A DNA stretch of 40,833 nt, taken from contig CAZSMK010000024.1 of NCBI GenBank assembly GCA_964608095.1, positions 1 through 40,833 on the forward strand. Reading direction: 5' to 3'. This stretch comes from CAZSMK01 sp964608095 (lineage in GTDB: Bacteria > Sumerlaeota > Sumerlaeia > MWCT01 > JAGHBZ01). Below the pieces are notes generated by a model. It saw only the letters and a list, made by a program, of their open reading frames with translations, did no database searches and was not told where the DNA came from. Of the stretch, positions 34,981-40,833 are shown piece by piece (the stretch's first letter is position 1; every line of letters begins with the position of its first letter). The position numbers were made by a program, and so were the translations under genes.

Positions 34981-35841
34981 ATGTTAAAGTATTCCGATAA
35001 AGTATTGAACCACTTTATGAATCCGCGCAACGTGGGCGAGCTCGAGCATCCAGACGCCGAAGCCCAGGTCGGTTCCCTCATCTGCGGCGATATGATGAAG
35101 CTGCAGATGTCGATCGACGAACACGGGATTATCAGGGATGCAAAGTTCAAGACGTTCGGGTGCGGTGCTGCTATCGCATCAGCGTCAGTCCTCACCGAGA
35201 TGCTTATCGGGAAACATATAAACGATGCAGTGAAAATCACCAAGGACGATATTATCCGCGCGCTTGACGGACTGCCCGACGAGAAAGTGCACTGTTCGGT
35301 GATGGGTACCGATGCGCTACGTACTGCGCTGGCGGACTATTTTACACACCACGGAATTACACCTCCTCCTGAACTGGATACCTCCTCTGTCGTATGCAAC
35401 TGTTTCGGAATAACCGAACGCACCTTGCGTGAAACCATCAAAAAACACCGCATCAACACCTTGGAATTAATAACAGCAACCCTGCAAGCAGGGGCAGCGT
35501 GCGGTAAATGCAAGGACAAAATGCGTGAATTGATCATTGACGTGTGGGGAGAATCTATTGAAGAACATGCAGGAAGGGGTGCTCCGGGGGCGGCACAGCT
35601 TGCAGATCAACAAATTACACGGATAGAGCGGGTGATTGAGCAAGAGATACGACCGTCACTTCAACGTGATGGCGGCGATATCCGCCTTGTCTGCGTCGAA
35701 GCAAATACCGTTAAGGTTGCGTTTGAAGGCTTGTGTCGAGAGTGTCCTGCATCGCCGTTCACGCTCAAGGGATTCGTGCAGAAAAGATTACGAGACCGGA
35801 TAAACCCCGAGATTGTAGTCGAAGAAGACAAAGCCCGATGA
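34981..35841 (+). CDS. nifU: NifU-like Fe-S cluster scaffold, three domains
   Basis: A 286-residue modular scaffold for iron-sulfur cluster assembly. The IscU-type domain (1-125) carries C35 (LICGD), C61 (FGCG) and C105 (HCSVMG) for the labile cluster. The central BFD-like [2Fe-2S] domain has C139, C141, C174 and C177. The C-terminal Nfu domain (about 212-280) keeps QRDGGDI and the CxxC C252-R-E-C255. This full NifU layout, rather than separate IscU and Nfu, is typical of nitrogen fixers and of many anaerobes that use it for general clusters; no nif genes are nearby. ATG 34981 is preferred over GTG 34975. nifS overlaps its stop. Confidence 0.93.
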   Translation: MLKYSDKVLNHFMNPRNVGELEHPDAEAQVGSLICGDMMKLQMSIDEHGIIRDAKFKTFGCGAAIASASVLTEMLIGKHINDAVKITKDDIIRALDGLPDEKVHCSVMGTDALRTALADYFTHHGITPPPELDTSSVVCNCFGITERTLRETIKKHRINTLELITATLQAGAACGKCKDKMRELIIDVWGESIEEHAGRGAPGAAQLADQQITRIERVIEQEIRPSLQRDGGDIRLVCVEANTVKVAFEGLCRECPASPFTLKGFVQKRLRDRINPEIVVEEDKAR

Positions 35842-36995
35842 TCAAGGACGTTATATATCTTGATAACAACGCGACGACCCGCATCGCACCCGAGGTGCTC
35901 GAGGCGATGCTGCCCTTCCTCAAAGACCTCTACGGAAATCCATCGAGCATTTATACCTTCGGTTCTCAGGTGTATCAAGAAATGCAGAAGGCTCGTGAAC
36001 AGGTGGCGGAACTCCTGGGCGCCGCGTATGCAGATGAGATATTTATTACGGGTAACGCAACGGAAGCGAATAATACCGCCTTCTGGAGTTCACTAAATGC
36101 GCAACCTGAAAAACGGCATATTGTGACCACAAAAGTAGAACACCTTTCTGTATTGTCGGTTGCCCGTTTTTGGGGAGAGCGAGGTTACCGCGTAACCCTG
36201 CTCGGAGTTGATGAAGAAGGCAGAATAGACCTCGATGAGCTTGGCGCGGCTCTGACCCCGGAAACCGCACTCGTCTCTGTTATCTATGCGAACAACGAGA
36301 CGGGCGTGGTGTTTCCGGTTGAAGAGATCGGTCGAAGAGTAAAAGAGCAAGGGATTCTTTTTCATGTGGATGGTGTTCAGGCAGCAGGAAAGATACCGCT
36401 CGCACTCAAAAACAGCACAGTTGATTTTATGTCGCTGAGCGGACATAAACTGCATGCGCCGAAAGGAGTAGGAGCGCTTTACGTGAGACGCGGTATCGAG
36501 TTTGAGCCCTACCTGATAGGCGGACATCAAGAGAAGTCTCGTCGAGCAGGGACAGAAAATGTGGCGGGCATCATCGGGCTCGGGAAAGCGTGCGAACTGG
36601 CACAACAGTCGCTGGTTACGGAAATCCCGCGAATAAAAGATTTACGCGACCGATTGGAACAGGGCATCATCGCGTCGGTTCCACGCATACGCGTAAACGG
36701 CGCCAATGCACAGCGTCTTCCCAACACGACGAACATATCTTTCGAGGGTGTCGAGGGTGAAGCGATACTCCTTATGCTCGACCGCGAACGAATCTGTGCC
36801 TCGAGCAGGTCGGCGTGCTCAACAGGTTCTGAAGAACCTTCCCATGTACTAACCGCCATGGGTGTATCGGGGTCGTATATCCATGGCGCTGTACGGCTCA
36901 GTCTATCCCGGTACACAACCAGCGAAGAAATCCAGACCGCGCTCGAGGTTGTTCCTCGCGTGATCAAACGCCTCCGTAACCTTTCGCCGATATGA
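35838..36995 (+). CDS. nifS: Cysteine desulfurase
   Basis: A pyridoxal-phosphate enzyme that removes sulfur from cysteine and passes it as persulfide to NifU. It has 385 residues. PLP Lys204 is in SLSGHKLHAPKG, His102 in VEHLSVL stacks on the cofactor, and the catalytic Cys327 lies in SSRSACSTGS on a short class I (NifS/IscS) loop. The start ATG 35838 overlaps the nifU stop (ATGA), giving coupled translation. An in-frame upstream start at 35733 would run through nifU and is rejected. The pair forms a two-gene ISC/NIF-type unit; no IscR-like gene adjoins it, although an Rrf2 regulator lies 10 kb upstream. Confidence 0.93.
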   Translation: MIKDVIYLDNNATTRIAPEVLEAMLPFLKDLYGNPSSIYTFGSQVYQEMQKAREQVAELLGAAYADEIFITGNATEANNTAFWSSLNAQPEKRHIVTTKVEHLSVLSVARFWGERGYRVTLLGVDEEGRIDLDELGAALTPETALVSVIYANNETGVVFPVEEIGRRVKEQGILFHVDGVQAAGKIPLALKNSTVDFMSLSGHKLHAPKGVGALYVRRGIEFEPYLIGGHQEKSRRAGTENVAGIIGLGKACELAQQSLVTEIPRIKDLRDRLEQGIIASVPRIRVNGANAQRLPNTTNISFEGVEGEAILLMLDRERICASSRSACSTGSEEPSHVLTAMGVSGSYIHGAVRLSLSRYTTSEEIQTALEVVPRVIKRLRNLSPI

Positions 36996-37148
36996 AAAGC
37001 CCCTCATTGATACATCCTACATTTCGAGTGCATTGCCTCCCGTCTGTCGCTTCTGTATATGCCCGATACGACGACATAGGACAAATATAATAGGATTAAC
37101 AAAAGTTCCCCATCAATCTTAAAACCACCGGATTGAGTATGAAGCATC

Positions 37149-37177
37149 TTGACAAAAAGACACGGCATGGGTAGAAC
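37149..37177 (+). promoter_or_regulatory. Promoter for the SDH-type protease gene
   Basis: TTGACA (37149-37154) and TAGAAC (37172-37177) are separated by 17 bases, 36 bases before the start codon, which has an AGGGGA ribosome binding site. The rest of 36996-37148 shows nothing. Confidence 0.45.
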
Positions 37178-37213
37178 CATAATTGAATCTAACTACACAA
37201 GCAGGGGAATTAA

Positions 37214-38362
37214 ATGACACGCCAGAACAGGGTAAAGATACTCAAAAACCTTCAGCAAAAACGTAACTCTAATATGGTTGTGTATTTCACGGGTGACCGT
37301 CGCCCTATCAGTTCGCGCATAGCCGAAGACGCAATCCGACCCCTTTACGACCATTTGTTGTCGTTCGGTCCGGGTATGATGAAACGGCTGGACCTGTTTC
37401 TGTATACCCGGGGTGGAGATGTCAGCGTGCCGTGGCGAATAATCTCCATGATTCGTGAATTCGCGGACGAATTAAATATCCTCATCCCCTATAAAGCCCA
37501 TAGTGCGGGAACCCTGCTGTCGCTCGGAGCAGACACAATCGTTCTCGGCAGAAAAGCGGAACTCAGTCCTATAGACCCGACGCTGGTAAGGCAGTTGGGC
37601 GGTGAATCAGTGGTTCCCCTACAGGAAATCCCCGTTGAAGACGTCGAGGCTTTTATCACGTTCATCAAGGAAAAGGCGAGCATCAAAGACCAGATGGCTC
37701 TGGCAAACGTGGTGTCGCATCTCATAAAGGATATCGGCTCACTCGCACTGGGCAGCATCACGCGGCAATACGAGCATATCCGCCTCGTTGCACGAAAACT
37801 GCTTAACTCACATCGAGAGAAATTCAGTACTGACATGCTGGACTCGATCATTGAAACACTGACACAAAAGATTTATTCTCATGGTCATGCCATAAGCCGA
37901 AAAGAGGCACAGGAGCTCGGCTTACCCGTAGAGATCCCCCCTCAACAAGTGGAAGAGCTGATGTGGAAACTCTATATTCAATACGAAGATGTGCTCCTCA
38001 TGCAGGAGCCGTTAATGCCGGAGATCGAGCTTGGCGAGCAAAACTATAAAATGATCCAGGACACGCCGCTTGCCGTCATCGAGAGCGAAAACAAGGTGCA
38101 CGTGTTCAAGTCTAATGTGGAGATGCGGCGTAAACGAAACGTCCCCCCTTCACCACAGATCAATGTGAATTTAAACGTACCGTTACCGAAGGGGTTCGAT
38201 CCGCGCCAGATGCCACCACCTACACAACAATTCATGCAACACGTCATGAAAGAGATCGGCAAGATAATACCCCAATTAGTACAGCAGGAGATCGCACGGC
38301 AATCGCCCGCAGTGGGTGTCGAGATACGAAGCGTCGGGGGAAAATGGGTTGAGGAATCTTGA
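37214..38362 (+). CDS. SDH family (ClpP/SppA-fold) serine protease-like protein
   Basis: A 382-residue protein of the serine dehydrogenase proteinase (SDH_sah) family, ClpP/crotonase fold. DLFLYTRGGDVSVPWRIISMIRE provides the oxyanion-hole glycines. The predicted nucleophile is Ser97 in AHSAGTLLSLGAD, and GRKAELSPIDP carries the following conserved acidic/turn residues. There is no signal peptide, unlike SppA. Its C-terminal third is different: a Pro/Gln-rich, largely disordered stretch (about 305-345) ends in a short helical segment, as in proteins that bind partners. It is expressed alone from its own promoter. The biological substrate of the family is not known. Confidence 0.78.
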   Translation: MTRQNRVKILKNLQQKRNSNMVVYFTGDRRPISSRIAEDAIRPLYDHLLSFGPGMMKRLDLFLYTRGGDVSVPWRIISMIREFADELNILIPYKAHSAGTLLSLGADTIVLGRKAELSPIDPTLVRQLGGESVVPLQEIPVEDVEAFITFIKEKASIKDQMALANVVSHLIKDIGSLALGSITRQYEHIRLVARKLLNSHREKFSTDMLDSIIETLTQKIYSHGHAISRKEAQELGLPVEIPPQQVEELMWKLYIQYEDVLLMQEPLMPEIELGEQNYKMIQDTPLAVIESENKVHVFKSNVEMRRKRNVPPSPQINVNLNVPLPKGFDPRQMPPPTQQFMQHVMKEIGKIIPQLVQQEIARQSPAVGVEIRSVGGKWVEES

Positions 38363-38504
38363 TCTTTTCACCTCTGTTTTTAGGTTTCAGGTCATGAACC
38401 ACTTATTAACAGGTCTTTTCAGACGATGAAGAATGTTCGCGTATTCCGCTACCATGTTTCCTAAAATATATCAGTCTTGTTAGACAACAGGAGGATAATG
38501 AAAG

Positions 38505-40190
38505 ATGAGACAAGTTTTTTGGGGTATTGCAATCATCGTATGCATGAGCAGCGCGCCCGGGTTATCAGCTTCGGCGCTCGAATATGTTCCCGCTTCTAAT
38601 CTCTTTTTTGACGACGGTTCTCAAGCGATCTCCAGCAAAGGGATTGTTGAATCGCTCGGTGATGTCAAAACAACGTCACCCACCGCTACTATCTTGATAA
38701 CCTCTTTTCCACCCGTTATTGAGCCAAATACTTCTTTCGATGTAACAGCCGAATATACCTCAAACTTTGCACAGACGGGTCATCGTGGTAGAGTATATCT
38801 CGATGTTGTAAATGCCGGAGATGACCTCGTTATCGAACACCTTTACAAGGACAACAATGGGGAAGGCTACACCGGCGCTTCGGGCGCTGTAACCTTCACA
38901 ACCTCGGTTCCCGACACATATAATAGTGTGTATTTTCGTGTGTATATTGCCCCCATGGAGATGAAACCCTGGATCGTTTCCGAGTATATGTCGTATCCAC
39001 AAGATGGTTCGTATCCCTACAAATGGAGCGGCAACGGCGTAACGCACGATATCTTCTACAAGTCCTCCCTCATAATTTCCGACAATGTCGAGGGGAATTA
39101 CTGTTACTGCTGCGGTATTACGTACCAAGCGTTTATGGATGCGTATGAAAAGTACAATACAGCATACGCTTTCGACTCGATTGCAGGTATGAGCGTCTCC
39201 CAGATGACCAACTTTCGCCGTGACTGGTACGTCGCCACCGGTGGAATCGGTGACAAGGGCGCAATCAAGGGAATCGTAAACTATGGAGTCGGCTTTGAGA
39301 TTACCAATTGGGAAGAGGTGCTGGACGGCGACATCGTTCAGATATGGCGGCAGAGCGACAGCGGTCACAGCGTGATTTTCCGCGAGTGGGTTCGCGACCT
39401 TGAAGAGAACATCATCGGATTTACCTACTGGTCGACTCAACCATCTACCAGCGGTATTGGATTCAACACTGAATACTTCGGCGAAAGCAGCGGAATGGAC
39501 CCGACAAGAACTTACTTTGCCCGGGTGGTGAAACCGTCTGATGCAGACGATTGGAAGAACCGGTACGCATCGGATAATACATCCGGTTCACCCACTGCGG
39601 TTGGCACTCCTACACCGACACCCACGGCAACCCCTACACCGACACCCACCGTAACGCCTACCCCAACTCCCACACCGACACCTGTTCCCGGAATACCTCC
39701 TATTGCGCACTATTCTTTTGAATTCAATGAAGAGGGTTGGTCATTCAACGGGGAAGTTCCACCTTACCATGAACCGACGACCACGTGGGAACCGGGCAGG
39801 CTTGGTCTCAATGCCGACACCTCCTCCTATAGCTTCTCATACTGGCTAAGCCCCGAAATCCCGATAGAAGACGATAAGATTTACCAGGTTATCTGGCTTG
39901 TGAGCAGCAGTGTGTCGGAGCCCGATTCCTCCCTCCAGTTTCGCCTACGAATCAATCAACCCGGCTCATGGCAGGGATGGGAGCGCATCGTCAACAGCTA
40001 CAACCAGCATGCACCTTCCGATATCTCGCCACTCTGGTACCAGGTCCTTTTCAATCCCGCTGTAACAGATGAAGTTGACGATACCATACAGCTGTCGTTC
40101 GATCTCTTGAGCTTCGACGATGCTGACGACACCAGCTCATGGATTTATCTCGAGGAAGCCATTGTGCAGGAAGTATTACTTGCTCCCTAA
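38505..40190 (+). CDS. Secreted cysteine-peptidase-like protein with Thr-Pro linker and C-terminal jelly-roll
   Basis: A 561-residue exported protein. Signal peptide 1-25; residues 60-155 an Ig/fibronectin-like beta domain; residues 180-345 a domain with a papain/NlpC-like layout: a cysteine cluster (C200, C202, C203) at the start of a long helix (GITYQAFMDAYEKYN), then DGDIVQIW and SGHSVIF with His288, and YWSTQP. C203 and H288 are candidate catalytic residues. A Thr-Pro repeat linker (367-394) leads to a C-terminal beta-sandwich (about 398-560) resembling carbohydrate-binding or sorting modules. An AGGAGG site lies 10 bases before the ATG. Possible role: cell-wall or extracellular peptide/amide hydrolysis. 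The peptidase call is inferred from motif order only. Confidence 0.55.
   Translation: MRQVFWGIAIIVCMSSAPGLSASALEYVPASNLFFDDGSQAISSKGIVESLGDVKTTSPTATILITSFPPVIEPNTSFDVTAEYTSNFAQTGHRGRVYLDVVNAGDDLVIEHLYKDNNGEGYTGASGAVTFTTSVPDTYNSVYFRVYIAPMEMKPWIVSEYMSYPQDGSYPYKWSGNGVTHDIFYKSSLIISDNVEGNYCYCCGITYQAFMDAYEKYNTAYAFDSIAGMSVSQMTNFRRDWYVATGGIGDKGAIKGIVNYGVGFEITNWEEVLDGDIVQIWRQSDSGHSVIFREWVRDLEENIIGFTYWSTQPSTSGIGFNTEYFGESSGMDPTRTYFARVVKPSDADDWKNRYASDNTSGSPTAVGTPTPTPTATPTPTPTVTPTPTPTPTPVPGIPPIAHYSFEFNEEGWSFNGEVPPYHEPTTTWEPGRLGLNADTSSYSFSYWLSPEIPIEDDKIYQVIWLVSSSVSEPDSSLQFRLRINQPGSWQGWERIVNSYNQHAPSDISPLWYQVLFNPAVTDEVDDTIQLSFDLLSFDDADDTSSWIYLEEAIVQEVLLAP
39607..39690 (+). repeat. Degenerate tandem repeat encoding a Thr-Pro linker
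   Basis: Repeated ACACCGACACCCAC-type units encode alternating Thr and Pro, with occasional Ala or Val. Such tracts separate domains in secreted bacterial enzymes and are prone to length change by slippage. Confidence 0.75.
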
Positions 40191-40532
40191 CATGCCCTGT
40201 GTAGTTATAAGTGAAAGAGAAAAAATCACCATATCCTCTCGCATTCGTTTTAATTTTAGGACCGCACCAGCGACTCGGTGCGCCTGTCCGGTCGCAGTGC
40301 CTTCGGAAGAAAGGCGCCCAATCACCATCTTTATCGCTTCGCACGCTCACGCGTGCGGGTACGAGTGCGGGTAGCTGTGCGGAGTATGAAGGACCGTCTT
40401 CCCCCCTGCGCGCGAATGACAGCTAAGGGGTAGCGGGTATCACCGCGAAGTCGAGGAGATAATCGTTTATGTCCTTTATGTCCCTGCAGTCGTTTGTGTC
40501 CTTGCAGTCATTTGTGTCCCTGTTTTCTTTTC
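40191..40532. other. Non-coding spacer with short repeats
   Basis: This 342-base spacer lies between convergent genes. It has a hairpin CGCACC-agcgactc-GGTGCG near 40262-40281, a 12-base periodic tract (TGCGGGTACGAG, TGCGGGTAGCTG, TGCGGAGTATGA from 40354), and the 18-base tandem repeat listed separately. Open frames exist but show no protein family features. No U-tract terminator is evident. Confidence 0.5.
40475..40528. repeat. 18-base tandem repeat, about three units
   Basis: The units are TTTATGTCCCTGCAGTCG (40475-40492), TTTGTGTCCTTGCAGTCA (40493-40510) and TTTGTGTCCCTGTTTTCT (40511-40528), with a partial copy just upstream at 40466. Units differ at a few positions. They end at the 3' end of the minus-strand partial gene. 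Function unknown. Confidence 0.65.
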
Positions 40533-40833
40533 TTAAAAATAGTCATCCTCGGGGAAGCGGGAGAGGTGCATGGTGTGTATCATGCAGCGGTCGAGGTAGA
40601 TGACCCCACGCGCCGTATCTTCCGGCGTGAAGCCCACCAGGTCGATGGATACGTGAAACGGCACCTGTTCCGCAGTCGGCGGTTTGTAAAAGTATAGATT
40701 ATACGTGAATCTCCGCTCCGGATACGCGGTGTTCACAAAGGGCGACATCTCGCCGTCGCCGTGGCTCATTATGGTCTGTTCCGCGCAGTACGCGTAGTCG
40801 GAGGTGTTGAGCCTCAACCGGAACCCCGGCGTC
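40533..40833 (-). CDS. C-terminal fragment of an unidentified protein (5' end outside the window)
   Basis: An open minus-strand frame enters from the window edge and ends at TAA (40533-40535), giving 99 visible residues. The frame stays open to the edge, so no start is assigned. The fragment is rich in aromatic and beta-type residues (RRFTYNLYFYKPPTAEQVPFHVSIDLVGF, which is a strand pattern) and ends PEDDYF. This resembles the last beta-sandwich module of a large, perhaps secreted or glycoside-active, protein. I do not recognise the family. Confidence 0.5.
   Translation of the reverse strand, partial: TPGFRLRLNTSDYAYCAEQTIMSHGDGEMSPFVNTAYPERRFTYNLYFYKPPTAEQVPFHVSIDLVGFTPEDTARGVIYLDRCMIHTMHLSRFPEDDYF

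Noticed and set aside
34981..36995. Part of a nitrogen fixation cluster
   Set aside because: Only nifU and nifS are present; no nifH, D, K, E, N or B. This pair commonly serves general Fe-S assembly in anaerobes.
35733..36995. Longer cysteine desulfurase starting at 35733
   Set aside because: The extra N-terminus lies wholly inside nifU in another frame; the ATG at 35838 overlapping the nifU stop gives the normal NifS N-terminus.
40354..40528. CRISPR array
   Set aside because: The repeats are adjacent 12- and 18-base units with no spacers and no cas genes in the window.

Overview
This window reads as chromosomal DNA from an uncultivated, probably anaerobic, Gram-negative-type bacterium. It is densely packed with single-copy housekeeping genes. 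There are no rRNA or tRNA genes, insertion sequences, prophage genes or CRISPR arrays. The phylum cannot be fixed from the sequence alone. The pointers are: oxygen-sensitive two-subunit class I fumarase, siroheme decarboxylase AhbA/AhbB for the alternative heme route, NifU/NifS, a leucine T-box in front of leuA, an NtrC-type sigma-54 activator, PBP2, and secreted multi-domain proteins with Thr-Pro linkers.

Layout. 0-6.2 kb: PfkB sugar kinase (-), GNAT acetyltransferase (+), a secreted lectin-like/thioredoxin-like fusion (+), a 2-hydroxyacid dehydrogenase (-) and a divergent galactokinase-like GHMP kinase (+). 6.2-10.4 kb: trpE-trpG behind a good sigma-70 promoter, then a two-SIS-domain protein that matches vertebrate glucokinase regulatory protein (GKRP) from end to end. 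10.6-12.6 kb: leuA (-) with a full T-box leader (CTC specifier, antiterminator, terminator). 12.9-15.9 kb: Trk potassium uptake, with trkA split into two overlapping frames, followed by trkH. 15.9-19 kb: fumarase alpha and beta, DUF523 and hemB. 19.2-22.7 kb: Gfo/Idh/MocA oxidoreductase, phosphotransacetylase and a sigma-54 response regulator, tightly packed. 22.8-25.8 kb: a free-standing membrane-anchored MshEN (GspE N-terminal) protein, PBP2 and a convergent Rrf2 regulator. 26.1-30.8 kb: a DUF6159-like membrane protein, ahbA-ahbB-DUF362, and tldD (-). 31-33.5 kb: an unusual PilB/GspE-type ATPase with a signal sequence, predicted periplasmic TPR region, transmembrane helix and zinc ribbon in front of the motor. 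33.8-38.4 kb: a GalT/HIT-like transferase, nifU-nifS and an SDH/ClpP-fold protease. 38.5-40.8 kb: a secreted cysteine-peptidase-like protein with a Thr-Pro linker, and the tail of another gene (-).

How the genes connect. HemB and AhbA/AhbB mark two stages of a siroheme-dependent heme pathway; NifU/NifS and the cysteine-rich Rrf2 regulator fit an Fe-S-rich anaerobic metabolism. The GHMP kinase and GalT-like protein could form a sugar activation pair, though they lie about 27 kb apart. The best candidates for undescribed biology are the bacterial GKRP homologue, in which the two MurQ catalytic glutamates are divided between two SIS domains, and the secretion-ATPase parts: a motor carrying its own periplasmic module but no MshEN domain, and, elsewhere in the window, a MshEN domain carried alone on a membrane protein whose promoter is flanked by two copies of a palindrome.
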